Part shown: positions 23,501-35,100 of the stretch, piece by piece
Position numbering within the stretch: position 1 is the first letter of the stretch
How the letters are laid out: every line of letters starts with the position of its first letter
Assembly: GCA_026874595.1 (NCBI GenBank)
Contig: CM049320.1
Coordinates: 20,907,714 to 20,971,713 of the forward strand
Direction of reading: 5' to 3'
Source of the DNA: Sipunculus nudus
Lineage: Eukaryota > Annelida > Sipuncula > Golfingiida > Sipunculidae
DNA: 64,000 bases
Program-made: the position numbers and the translations under genes
Notes under the pieces: model-generated
Seen by the model: the letters and a program-made list of their open reading frames with translations, nothing else
Databases searched by the model: none
Told to the model about the DNA's origin: nothing

Positions 23501-25519
23501 AACCCATAATTGATGTTTATGCTTATGGATGAGTGAAATAAGAGACGTCTCTTGATTAAAAGTTCAGGGCAGAGGGTGGGGGGATCGTTGGACTTCAGGC
23601 CACGAGGTCCGCAGTTGGTACTCCTGCGACAAGTCAATGCCAAAAGAGTAAAGCCTCGATAGAACCTCATTTGCTATTTACGGCAGATTATATGGCAACT
23701 TAGTTATTGTTTCAAACACTGAAATCCGCAATGCATGAAAATTAATATATCATTCTTTTTGTGTTTTATATATTTTTCTCATCGATAGACACAAAGAGGG
23801 CATTGATCTATCCTTTCATAAAAAAAGAAAAGTTCTCAACTAAAACACACACACACACACCGCTCTCTCTGAACGTATTTGAACAACAAAGTGTAATCCT
23901 ACAGATTATGTTTGTATGAATAACGCTAATTTATGCCCTTGATATTTTTCCTAATAAATATAATTATTTACATATAACCAGCGTTGGGCCTATTCAGAAC
24001 TAGCGGTGATTTATACTTTTGCCCTCATCACAGAGGAAGTTTTGAGTTAATGATATTGACTGGTTTATTAAACAATGGTTACTGTACCAGCGGCATAATC
24101 TGTCACTCGCGCGACCGTTTACCAATCATTATTTTCACATATAACGTAAATTTTTTTGTGATACAGGCTCATAACTGACAACTTGGCTTGTTGCAAGCTT
24201 TCACTGTTTTTAAATAATTTATCATGCCTCCCCCGGTAGGGAGGGAGGTTTGTAAGAGTTGATCTAATGATCTAGTTTCCAATGATCTAGTTTTTGACAG
24301 AGTTCATGTTTTCTTGATTTATTAGATTTTATCAAATTAACAATGACAGAGTTTGTGAAATAAACTTTCCACTGATGTATTTTAACTGCGTTAAATCTTA
24401 ATTAAATTTCTGACGATGTCTGATGTATCCCATATTTTTATTGGTTGGTCTGTTGTTATCGTTTATACGCGATAATTTGTTGTTGTTGTTAAAATAAGGA
24501 TGATACTTCTACTACTACCACTACTATTACTACTAATACTAATAATAATAGGTATAGATGAAGAAAAATTATTGCAAATGATGTGATCATTTATTATTGC
24601 CTGCTTATTTCACATTATGGAATAAATTATTTGATTTCTCCATAGAACGGCTGAGCGTCGCCAAGAAAACCGAGCAAGATATCGGCGGAGGCGATCACCT
24701 TCATCTAACAGTGACACGGGTAAACATGGGAACGAATCACGTGATCTCAGGGATGGCGACCAACTTTTGTTAAACGCAGGAGTGTCTAATTCTTCCATGT
24801 TATATGGTGGCAAAGTTGGTAAAATCAAGCCAAATGAACACAGAGGTGTTCATGCGTCAGTTAATTACGAAAGGAAAGTGACGCATGCGCAGAGCCCACA
24901 TGAGCGAGCGTGCCTATACACTAAGGTAAACAAGCGAAAACTAGGGGGCAGTAATCGGTCACTTGACCAAGTATTAATAGACCACAGGTTCCACGATACG
25001 TGTTTCTTTGGAGATAAACTCTACTCTCCCATTGGCACCAAAATGAAGGCTAAGAGTAACCAAAATATCCCGGAGTATGCTGAAGTCCATAAACTCCCAT
25101 CACGTGACCGGCAACAAAAATCACGTGACCAGAAACATTTGCCAGGTGACCATGAACAGCCATCACGTGATTTGTACAAAACCCGCCCTCCACAACTGCC
25201 GCCTCTCCCCATTTCGGATGGCAATCTGCTGGTTCCAATGTCAAACAAAAACAAATCTCTTCCCTCCGCAATGCGTCACGCTGCTGACCCTTTCAGTATG
25301 TGGTTGGACGTGTCTGATAACTCGGATACAAATATCGGAGACGCAGAGGAGGGTCCGGTGTACGCCAGGGTATTCAAGACGACCAGTAACCCGGTAGAAA
25401 TGTCTCCAAAGCAACCAGCCAAGAGCGAGGAGGTCTGCTATGCTGTAGTCAACAAACCGCCAAGGAAAAAAGACGAGAAACTCAGTCTCGATATAATGAC
25501 AAACAACAAAAGCAATTAA
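17511..25519 (+). CDS. Type I membrane protein with YxxV-rich tail, family unknown
   Basis: Four exons: 17511-17571, 19921-20151, 22420-22486, 24646-25519, all GT-AG, phases 1-1-2, total 1233 nt = 410 aa. Residues 1-25 look like a signal peptide (core MFLVLFQLVSCIG). Residues 26-97 are about half Ser/Thr with three N-glycosylation sequons (N42, N50, N53) and no folded domain, so a mucin-like stalk. Residues 98-119 (VLVTIILAIAVVMVVGAYVL) are a TM helix followed by a basic stop-transfer cluster. The 291-aa tail has tyrosine motifs at Y173 (YGGK), Y211 (YTKV), Y246 (YSPI), Y264 (YAEV), Y359 (YARV) and Y385 (VCYAVV, fits the ITIM pattern), plus a PPQLPPLP stretch. Such motifs suit SH2 docking or AP-2 binding; function is inference. 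The first exon is chosen by signal peptide and phase fit and is the least certain part. Alternative upstream exons could exist. Confidence 0.65.
17572..18865. other. Intron 1 of membrane protein, 5' part
   Basis: Contains a repeat-like stretch near 17800-18020 (GCCGGGGGGTACTATGG, GGATCTTCACCAAACTTGAC) of a type common in mollusc DNA, otherwise AT-rich sequence without recognised features. Confidence 0.35.
18880..19570 (-). pseudogene. LINE endonuclease (EEP) relic
   Basis: On the minus strand a diverged non-LTR retrotransposon endonuclease reads in order as GGTVVCIRKN, then LLCAYIAPEYSVLYK, then VILMGDLNARIGK (the catalytic GDxNAR block), then LDERDRII upstream of it and, after a frame change near 19100, IHILNGRIPPD and VIDYIVVGADI. 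The 5' part contains an in-frame stop and the 3' end runs into a poly(G/C) tract at 18867-18890; no reverse transcriptase follows. It sits antisense in intron 1 of the membrane-protein gene. Confidence 0.7.
19704..19896. mobile_element. pogo/Tigger-like MITE, 193 bp
   Basis: Terminal inverted repeats CAGTGGAAC(C/T)CC at 19704 and GTTCCACTG ending at 19896 are flanked by TA on both sides (19702-19703, 19897-19898). CAGTGGAACC ends with a TA target are typical of pogo/Tigger relatives. The interior has GTGGTCGTAATT repeats and a T-run/G-run. No transposase. It ends 24 nt before the exon at 19921. Confidence 0.75.
20152..22419. other. Intron 2 of membrane protein
   Basis: AT-rich intronic DNA. 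No repeat family or RNA gene was recognised. Confidence 0.4.
25101..25170 (+). repeat. 21-bp in-frame repeat with CACGTG
   Basis: Four units spaced exactly 21 bp (25101, 25122, 25143, 25164), three with CACGTGA and one with CAGGTGA, coding for SRD/PGD heptads in the tail of the membrane protein (about residues 272-297). The period keeps the reading frame. Confidence 0.8.
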
Positions 25520-25523
25520 TAAA
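25518..25523 (+). terminator. Candidate poly(A) signal overlapping stop
   Basis: AATAAA overlaps the TAA stop of the membrane-protein gene. It may be too early to be used; another AATAAA-like site lies near 26384-26390. Only transcripts would tell. Confidence 0.25.
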
Positions 25524-26678
25524 TACTCTAGATATGCCCATACTTTACAAGTACAACCAGTAGAGTGGGTCATTCTTTAAGATGATGCGACATGGCGATT
25601 TTGCCAGATGACCTATCCATAGGCCAGGCTTGTTGAATATACATAGAATATGGTGTTTTCTCCTTAAAATTAATATTACGGTATTTACCAATATTTTGTT
25701 CTGAAACCGTTTGAACACAATTGGAAAAATGCTTATACCAGACGCTATCTGTGCATGGGGCAAAACATAAACAAAGCGCGCACATCAAACGATGGCAGAA
25801 AGACGCATGTCACCCGGTGGAAGAATGGCGCAAGACTTTGTTAAGCTTCCAGCCGGTGTTTCTTTGTTCATCGTTTCTGCTCCTTGTTGGGGAGTAACCC
25901 GGAACGCGCATGATCGGACCTTAGGTCACGCAGTCTTGGTATGATAAACTTCCACACATGGTCTGTATTCACTCACACAGAACACACATTAAGTATGTGA
26001 ACCGGGTATATTGTAGTTATATTGATCCGATCTGAACCAAAGGCGTGAGCAAATACACATATTATACAAATGTTTATATACCTATAAAACCTCGGCGAAA
26101 CACATGTTACCACATGTGGAGGTCGAATTGTTATGACTTAGGAGCTGGACTTGTGGCCGCTAAGCTGTGGGTATGCTCTTGTGAGCGGGCCATCTTTTCC
26201 GCACTTGGACACCTATGTCTATTTTACAAGGTGATGTTCTTGAATATGCATCTCACTTGCTTCCTGATGGTTTACCAATGCGGAATTTAACAATAACTAC
26301 ACAATGTCTGTTAAATTACAAGCAATCATTTATATAGTGATAGGTATGGTGATAATATACTGACACTCGGCCAAATATGATCATTAATAAAAACTCAATT
26401 TCCGTGTGTGTGTGTTGTGTTTGTTTAGGATTACAATAGCATTAACTTTAGCCAATCTGTTAAAACGGGCTTCAATTCAGGTTAAATGTGGATTGTATTA
26501 ATAAAAGTGTCTACTGTTCTTTTTTAAATAATCGCATTCTGTTTGTGTCAATATTGCAAGGGCGTTACATGTGAAGAAAAGAAGAAGACATTTAACAGAC
26601 TCTTCTATTTAAGTATATAAACAAAGAAGAAATCACAAGCAAAAATTATATTTTACTAACCATACTTAGCCAAAAAAA
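25524..26678. other. 3' UTR or intergenic, no gene seen
   Basis: No further exon or recognisable protein. A short (GT)n tract is at about 26404-26416. Confidence 0.4.
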
Positions 26679-26952
26679 TAAAAGGTGTGGTTCTCAGGCA
26701 CCGCCAGCGTTAATTTTAAACCCCGCATCAAAGTGTTTTATTTTGATTTTTATCTTTCAAGAAGATAAAATGATATAATTTTAACATGTTTTCCTTTGTT
26801 ATGCTGTGTTTTTTTCTGTTTAAAAAATATATTATTACCATGCTTTTCCCTGATTATATGACAAAATTATCGAAAAATACAAAAAAGTTTAAAAAAAAAG
26901 TCCGCCCGCCAGCACTGATTCATGAAAAAAGTGCCTGAGAAGCTTACCTTTT
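26679..26952 (+). mobile_element. MITE family GGTATGG, copy 1
   Basis: About 275 bp with inverted ends TAAAAGGTGTGGTTCTCAGGCAC and GTGCCTGAGAAGCTTACCTTTTA. Inside each end lies a CCGCC/CCGCCC block and an AT-rich core with TTTTATCTTTCAAGAAGATAAAAT. Four other copies are in this window. No coding capacity. Confidence 0.8.
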
Positions 26953-27694
26953 AATGCTTTATAGATCAATTTGGTTGAAAAGCAAGTTTTTTTTTCTGGT
27001 TAATGACTGATGGCTGTGTCGGCATTTTTTAAGGATACATTAATTCGTTGAGACTTCTATGGTCCGTTCCACCAAACTGTGTCTACCTGATTTTGTAGAT
27101 AAGTTTCTTAAGAGTTAATATTTAAAAAAGAATGTAAGAATAACACATGTAAGTGATAACCTAATATAGCAATTAACATTTTACAATAAATCTCCAGTTA
27201 ATGTTTCACAACATTTTAAGTCTCTTCACAATGATCTAGCTCATATGATGAGTCCCTGCATGAGTAGCCATCTTTGTTTTAGCTGGTTATTTTTAAAGTG
27301 TTTACCTGACATCATTCCATCAATAGTTGCCAATTGAGGTTGTTTTTGCATGTGACAATGACCTTGACTGCCATTAATGGGCCAGATATTTTGTAAAATG
27401 AAGACTGATTTCTCATATTTTTAAATAATTCTGTTTCTTAAATAAGGTCTTTAATAAGGTATGAGGTATGTATTTATTTACCTTGTTGAAACTTATGCCC
27501 TTTAATCTTCTTCCCTACACTATTATTTCCCCTTGGAATGTCGAAATAATAAAAAAAAAATAAGGCAAAAACAAGATGGACATCAGGGGATATTACAGAC
27601 TATAGTTACCCGAGAATAAAATGTTGAAAACTTAGTTCTAAGATAATTGCAAAAGGAGCGTGTCATATAAAAAAACTATATTGTCTCACTCAAA

Positions 27695-28010
27695 AAACAG
27701 ATTGGTTGAATCAACCAAAAATTTGGTTGATTCCAACCAATTTAATTGGTCAAAATATGTCCAAACAATTTATTGTTTAAAACAACCAATTTATTTTGGT
27801 CGTAATCAATTAACAGGTATTGGTCAAATCAACCTATATATTGGTCAGAGCAACCAACACAGCTGATCATTAACCAACAAAATTGGTCAGTTTGACCAAA
27901 ATAATTTGGTTATTCTCAACCAATGTACTTTGGTTGAGGTCAACCAAAACAAATTGGTTAAATCAAATAATAAATTTGTCACATGAACCAATCCACATTG
28001 GACAGACCAG
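27695..28010. repeat. Field of alternating ACCAA/TTGGT motifs, part 1
   Basis: TTGGT(T/C) and (A/G)ACCAA occur every 8-25 bp, mostly alternating, in AT-rich spacers. Example: TTGGTTGAATCAACCAA is an 8-bp palindrome with a 1-nt spacer. Unit length is irregular, so this is not a simple tandem repeat. The field resumes at 28265 after a SINE-like insert. Confidence 0.8.
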
Positions 28011-28264
28011 TGGACTCATTTATGTGTGCCCTGCTACTTTCAGGCCCTTTTTCAGTTGTTTTATCCTTCAGATTGATTGGGAGTCTTCTTGTAAGTCTTT
28101 CTTTAGTTTCGGGTTGCTCTGGTGTGGGTTTCAAGGGGAAACACAAATTCCGCCCAGTGGAATCGAACCTGTGAACGCTCGCATACAAGTCAGACGTTTT
28201 GCCCCTCAGCCAGTGAAGCTTGCATCTCTTGTGTCTGATTTGGAGCAGTTTTGTGTCTAATGTT
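28011..28264 (-). mobile_element. tRNA-derived SINE inside the ACCAA field
   Basis: On the minus strand a tRNA-like head reads GGCTGAGGGGCAAAACG (A box) and AGGTTCGATTCCACTGGGC (perfect B box GGTTCGATTCC) at about 28215-28148, followed by a non-tRNA body toward 28011. It has none of the ACCAA/TTGGT motifs that flank it on both sides, so it appears inserted. No acceptor-stem complement was found; it is not a working tRNA gene. Exact ends unknown. Confidence 0.6.
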
Positions 28265-28725
28265 AAAACTGACCAAACGGTTTGGTCAGTGCTTGACCAA
28301 TCAGTTGGTTAAATAACCGATATGTTGATAAAAATAACCAATGTTTAACTCAACCAAGAAAACTGGTTAATTATATGCAACCAAACGGTCGACCAATAAA
28401 AATTGGTCAAAATGACCCATGAGTTTGGTTACAAATTGGTTGAATTACCAATGTGTTGGTTAATCAACCAATATCATTTCAAACAACCAAACTGGTCATA
28501 TATGTGTGCTAAAGTAACCAATATTTTGGTTATCAATTGACCAATATATTGGTTAAACCTACATACAGTATTTTTATTCTGTTAACCAATAAAAATGGGT
28601 CAAAACAACCAACTGGTTTGGTTAGTACTTTAACAATGCATTGCATGGTTAAGATAAACAATATCTTGGTTAAAACAACCAAAACTGGCTTAACCAATTA
28701 AATTGGTTATATATTTAACCAATCT
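28265..28725. repeat. Field of alternating ACCAA/TTGGT motifs, part 2
   Basis: Continuation of the field at 27695-28010, with about 25 further motifs such as GACCAAACGGTTTGGTC (perfect 8-bp palindrome, 1-nt spacer) and TAACCAATATTTTGGTTA. It ends near TTAACCAATCTG at 28725. No coding potential on either strand. Confidence 0.8.
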
Positions 28726-30328
28726 GTTTTTTTAGTGCTCCACTATTAGCGTCGCTAGGGCTAATATAAATACATGTATATTCATAATACATTTAGGTAT
28801 CTTCTAACTAAGGCAGGATGATAACCGCCACAGAGCAGAGTTCTTCCTGAAACTTGCAATTATCTTTTCGAAGATTTTCAAAATTCTGTGTAGAACCTTC
28901 AAGGAGTAGGCGGGGAACCTTCACAGTGTTCGTTTAGAACGCTCAGTTAGGTTTATGTATGTCTTCTCATGACCTTTTGCCACGAAGTCTCGTGTACAGA
29001 ATAAAGGCTTTATTAGGCATGGAGACAGTGGATCTGACCTGTAGTTGTTAACAGACCTGTACGTACTTAATTATACAATTAAAAGTAAAACAGAACAGCT
29101 CACTTTTATCAACTTACTTCAATACACTGTCAGGATAATCTTCACATGCACCTTCAACTATGAAGGAATAAATGGTATTAATAAGAAAGTAATGTGTCAT
29201 AGAGCCATATGTATGCATGGTTTATTCTTCTTTGATAGGAGGCACACTGTATTTTGCCAGCTGACGAGCTGCGTTCCGTCTACCCGAGTCTAAAATAACT
29301 TCCAAGTCAACAAGGATGCCGGCTGCACCCCTGTGTGCCTGGGGTAATGCGAGTCGTTTCACAGGTTCGGCAGTTCTTAACCTCATCTTATACCCCAAAA
29401 CGTGTATGTTCGTAATATTTACAAAACGAGGAAGCTGCATTGAATGATTTTATTCAAAAGGTTCGGTAGATTTTTAAGACGTATAGTGTATGTGGCATAC
29501 AAATGGGGCAATGGAGTGAATGAAATGACTTCTGAGGGTTGCCAGAAAGGTACATAAGCTTTCTTCAGATTCCAATGCTTTTGGTGCTGTAGCGAATGGT
29601 CCAAAAAGACATTTCACATCCATCACGTGAAACTATGGCGTTCACGTGATTTTGCACGAGAAAGGAAAACTTGTTTTTGTTCCTGAGTTTCTAGCGGCCT
29701 TGGATTGTGAAGCAGAGGTACCATCCTCGAACAAACCATTCTGCTGCATCACGTCATGGCCAAGAATTCTGGGTGCGTTGCCAATAGTGATACGTGATAT
29801 GATAATGTGCAGCAAGTTTTAGAATCCTGGGTAAATTGCCGTTTGCAGTTCATGATATGATTATATACATAATCCAAGTCAGCGTCGTAACTGCACCTGT
29901 GTGAAGTAGTAAATGGCGGTATATGATGTAAGCAGATACGAACTCTGAGGGTTTTTGCGTGTTGGACAAACAGGCCTCATAACGCTGTATATTTGCCTTC
30001 GGCGCTTACAGCAGTAGGCGTGGCTGCTGGCTCCCAGTTTCGACTATTACATTGTATTTCCTCACAGGTAAGTGACCAGTCTATTGGCTTCCTGGCTCTC
30101 TATCAACTACGTAGATGTAACTGCGTTGGTCTACTTTCACTCATTTCTGTCCTGAAACGCAACTGATCTTGGAAGCAGGCCGTATGTAAGCTTTGGCACA
30201 CGTGTATATGTTTTAGTGTAAACTTAGCTTAGTATTGGGGTGTCCTGCTTGGAGTAAACACGTGGCTTAGGTTGGTGTATATACAAAGGCGGACAAGATG
30301 TCGGTAAGTCGTAGATATGTGATATCGT

Positions 30329-30332
<4 letters not shown>
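28726..30332. other. Intergenic upstream of TRIM gene
   Basis: No coding exon recognised. A strong donor-like CTCACAG|GTAAGTG at 30067-30068 could end a non-coding first exon of the TRIM gene, whose first coding exon has an acceptor at 32139-32140. This link is a guess from two motifs. Confidence 0.3.
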
Positions 30333-30402
<70 letters not shown>

Positions 30403-30457
30403 TGATATAGAAATTATCATGATATGAATGTATGGGAACATACAGCATCTCCATGCT

Positions 30458-30521
<64 letters not shown>

Positions 30522-30529
30522 TGTGTGTG

Positions 30530-30557
<28 letters not shown>
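30333..30557. repeat. (CT)n(TA)n ... (TA)n(GA)n compound microsatellite
   Basis: Order: (CT)n 30333-30375, (TA)n 30376-30402, about 58 bp of unique sequence, (TA)n 30461-30510, short ACACATATACATGTGTGTGG, (GA)n 30530-30556. CT pairs with GA and TA with TA, so the whole is mirror-inverted and could extrude as a cruciform. Confidence 0.9.
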
Positions 30558-30561
<4 letters not shown>

Positions 30562-30620
30562 CATATGAGGAGACTTTCACCTCATGTTCGGGCTTGCTTA
30601 TGATGCATTAATTAAAAGGC

Positions 30621-30621
<1 letters not shown>

Positions 30622-30662
<41 letters not shown>
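30622..30662. repeat. (AAT)n microsatellite
   Basis: About 13 AAT units. A second AAT-type tract is at about 39290-39340. Confidence 0.95.
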
Positions 30663-32152
30663 TGTTATTATTTATATTAATGAATGAAAAGGACGTTATT
30701 ATGTGCGAATAAGTACCTTGGATGTGCTGCAGGTTTACCCCGTGAGTCCACTTCTCGTCCTCATGATTATACACATTCGTGTAGAGTCATATGATGACGC
30801 AATATTACAAAGACTGCACGTGCTCCGCGCCTTCAGTAAGAAAAAAAGGTGTAAAATTAGAAACCTTGATGTCACAAAACGGAGGTAATAATTGAAAAAA
30901 GGAGGTTCACCTATGGAAACAATTCTTGACATTCTTTCAACTGTGAATATGTACATGTATACACCAACAAACAGAGGGTCAGATACGTATTAGCATGTTG
31001 CCATGTTACAAATAAATTATGACCACGAATGTAATTTACATAATGACTGCATTCAACATAACCCTGGCAGAGTTTCACAGGATAATATAATTATCTCTAT
31101 CGGATAAGCCATGTTACTTCGCACAGGCTAAGTTTAAAGACTAAAATAGTATATCTCAAACTGTGTCAGTGAAGCTGAAACTATGAATATCTGATATGCA
31201 TTATTAGAATATAAAAGAAGTAGGATTTTAATTTAACATTTTCAGATTTTTTTATAAAACTTCAACAATTTCTGACATGATGTTCGGGCTTGCTGAAGAG
31301 CAAGTTTATGAAGCTTTTACCAAAGAAAATAAACTCACAAATCATAGAAACTGGGTATCTGGACCATACATCAAAACTGCCAATTTTTTTCAGAGCAAAA
31401 AGTAAACGGTTTTTCATAGAGAATAGGCATTGACCCGTTTTTCATCAACAAAAATGATTTAAATAAATATATAAATATATATATACTATAATATATATAC
31501 TTTTGTTCGTTGTTGCAAGAATGAAAAAAAACTCATGTCAAGTGAAGTCCTGCTTATTACTACTTATTTAAAATAACATCGGACTTAAGATGTGACATTC
31601 GGTACGTCCGTCGTCCGTTTCAAACCCGTGTTCAAAATTAAATGCATGTTAATGAATAAAACAATTGTTAAGAAAGAGTAAATTATTCTCTGTACATCAG
31701 TTTAAAAAATCCTTATTTTACGCTTACCAGTTTCGATGTAATACTTGATTTCTGCGGGTTTTTTTTTACTAAATAATTTCAGTAGACAAATACACACGGT
31801 CACACACGCAAAACGGAACAAAACAATATCCTATGTCACTGGTATAAAGAGTACCCGTAATGTTCAAGTACCTTCCATGCAAAAATAGCCATTAAAGTTT
31901 AAATGTCCGAGATGATGCTAGTTAAGACAACGTCGCTGGATGACTTGCTACGAGAGTCATTAATATTATATAAAAAGTACATGCTTGTGGAAGTATTCGT
32001 TATATTAGACCCCTAAGCTTCTTCCGCGGCCCCTGAACCTATATGAAACTAAAATGTGTTGACTAAAGGATGTATATAATAAGTAGTTTATAATTTGACT
32101 GAATCCTCATGCATGTTCTATTAATTCCTTTCCTTTTTAGTGGAAGTGTATA

Positions 32153-35100
32153 ATGGAGAGCGTTTTAGAAGAATTACAGTGTCCGGTCTGCCTCGATCTG
32201 TATCAAGCTCCGGTCATCCTGCCATGCTCGCACATCCTGTGCCGCGCATGCGGAGAGAGACTATTTGACATGAGCTTCGTGCAGTGTCCAATTTGTCGCG
32301 ACGGATGTTACGTCAGCGGGGGCATCGATAACCTTCCTAAAGTTATCACCCTGGAAAACATCATAGCACGCTACCAAAATGGCGGACCGACACTTCCGGC
32401 CCCGGCAGACATGTGCGGTATCAGCGATTCTCCGTGTCAGTTATGTCGGGGGACTCCAAAGAAAGCCTCGAAAATGTGTCTGGATTGTAAAGCACTTTAT
32501 TGCCGTAAATGTCTTGAGCTTTCGCATCCCAGTAAGGAGCCGTTTTTACGACATCAGTTGATTGAGCCGCGCAGAAAAATTGATATCGAGGAAATGAAGT
32601 GTCCCGTTCATGAGCAGAGAGTTAATATATATTGTGCAGACTGTCGGGTGCTGGGATGTTTACTGTGTGCTGACGAGAGGTCAGGTCACAAGGCACATAA
32701 AGTACTGTCAATACAGCAAGGTTACGATTATATGAAGGTAAGCATGGTCAGATCAGTTCGTTCATACACCAATCATCTAAACCATATAACATCCCACCAA
32801 CGAGGCCTTGTTGTCGTAGTACTTAGGTCTGCCAAGAAACTTACATATATTTTTAGCCCACTGTGCGCTGTCCGTCGTCTACTAGAAATATCGCAACAAC
32901 CGCTGCGAATGATCTTTTTCCAGTTTTTTTTTCCAAGATAAGCCACAAAGTATTTATATTTTGGCTTTTAAATCATATCAGTTTCTTAGACAAGGGGAAT
33001 AAATTCTGAATTCATCAAATTAAGATATTGTCGAACGTATACTTTGACAATCTGATATATCAGGAAATGGCTGCACCCGTCGTCACCAGAATTCACAGAA
33101 GTATTTAACATTTGACTGCTATGATATTTTGAGCTGCAGATGGTTCCAGCTGTGTTGACCTATTTTCTGTATTTCTTTAGGCGAAAATGATCGTTTCCTC
33201 TTTTTAAAAATAAGTTATAACGTATTATCCATTTAGCTTTCGTGACAAAATAAACAAATTTCTTAAAAGGAAGAAAAAATTAAATTAGTATAAATTCTGT
33301 CAAATTGTCTTTAGTATTGTGTTTTGCAATCTCAAATATGGTTAATCACAAATTTGACAAATTGACGTTACTGCATGCGTTATGTTATGTCTCTTATCAA
33401 ATACTCATACAAATACAGCAATTGCTGCAGCCTGCAGCACCAGATTTTACAGGAAAATTGACCACGTGACTGCTATATGATTTCGAGTTGTAGGTGTCTG
33501 CACTTCTGTAGACCTACATTCTTGCTTGGAGCCAAAGGGTTTGCCAAAAAAATATCTCCTGCTTGTCTGTAGACAGATCAAACAGATTCAAGAGATTCAA
33601 GCCTTTCAGATCATGGTAGACAGTTCTTTAAAGCAAGAAATTTGAAAAAGTTTTAACGAAATGGATTTTCTCAAAATGGTGTCTTTGCTAAACTTCTAAT
33701 CTCGTTGTTCGCAAAATTTGACAATTTAATTTGTTTTCATAAATGAGGCAATTTCTTTTATCAAATTTTCATGATGTTATCATAATAACGTACGAATACA
33801 ATAATACTGTTTTAACTATCTCATGATCTTTGACTTTCGCCAGAACAACCTAGAAGCCAGCGTGACCAAGCTTGAGGTGAGTGAACGCCGGGTGAGTGAC
33901 GCCGCCAAGGAAGAGACACAGTACATGGAGGAGTTCATGGTAGGAATTCTTTTGTCCGTCACCAGGTAATTGTGTAGCGTATAACGGTGGTGACCTCTGG
34001 TGCAGATTGTCCTCCAATTATTTCACCAACCTTTCGCCAAAGGTACTTTCTACTCGAAACGAACCCTCTCTTGGACTACTTGCCTCAACTATCAAACTTT
34101 AAAATATTTTTTTTTTTTTTACATTTCGAGGAAAGACCTTCTGTTTTCCTTTTACTTGCGCATACTTACAAAATATTACTAATTCCGTGAAACTCTAACC
34201 ACAAAAACACCCAAATTTATGTAATTTGTCATGAAATAATTCCTATCCATTGTACTTGAACGGACTACATAACCCTCTTCACTGCATTTCTACCCATGCT
34301 GTGGGTGTATTTAGAACCACCGGTGCATTGTTTGGTTCGATAAACCATAAACCATAACCAGTACAGTCGTTATCCCGTGAGTCCGATTCTGCGCGCAGTG
34401 TGTTATGTCACCTCTTTTACTTCCTCAGAAGTCTTGGACATTTCAGTATCGTTCTTGATATAAGGCTTGATTTTGTATCCGGTCCTTCTACCCAACCATA
34501 TGCATTGTTATATGAACATTTTTTTAAGATATGGAGCGCACCCTCGAGATCGTCTCTCCGTAGCTCCCCGTTCTTCCAGGGGGAAAAATGTAATTTTTAT
34601 TAATTAATTAATAGCTAAGCACTAATTTAAAAAAAAACGATTGGATAAACATTTTTGTTGTATATTTTTTATTCTGCATTGACTTCAATATTATAGGAAA
34701 CACGCCCTAGATTAGGTCGAAATAAGACCCACTAGGTTGATATTTCCTCTTTAGTATAGGACATTTCTTCTCATCGACCCATTGTGGCTACGACAAAGTT
34801 CTGCTCATGCCCTTGTATACCAATATAATCCCCTTAAATGCCCATATGGATCCCACATTTACATGCTATCAGGGTAGTCAATGAGACTTTCAGGATTGAA
34901 ACTTCATATGTCACTTGACCTTCGTTCAGCAAGTTTAGAGCACAAAAGTTAATTGTTTTTAGTTTTCACAACATATGTATCACAAACATATTCTATAACC
35001 CAACTGCTCCGGTATATTCACCTTGTTCAGCGTTTAAACACGTAGATATCATTATCAATTTTACCTCATATGTGGATCATTGTATCCCAACACACACACA

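Noticed and set aside
23362-23670. 102-codon minus-strand frame in the receptor intron
   Set aside because: Could not be tied to any family or splice partner; too short to call on length in a 64-kb window.
25021-25573. Several antisense frames of 70-110 codons
   Set aside because: Shadows of the long last exon of the membrane-protein gene; no similarity and no splice support.
28140-28220. tRNA gene with perfect B box
   Set aside because: No acceptor-stem complement and it runs into a non-tRNA body; treated as a SINE head. The same applies to the heads near 9.5 and 16.35 kb.
32738-32941. Continuation of the first TRIM exon frame to a stop at 32941
   Set aside because: A strong GTAAGC donor at 32738 and an in-phase coiled-coil exon at 33844 show that this is intron read-through.
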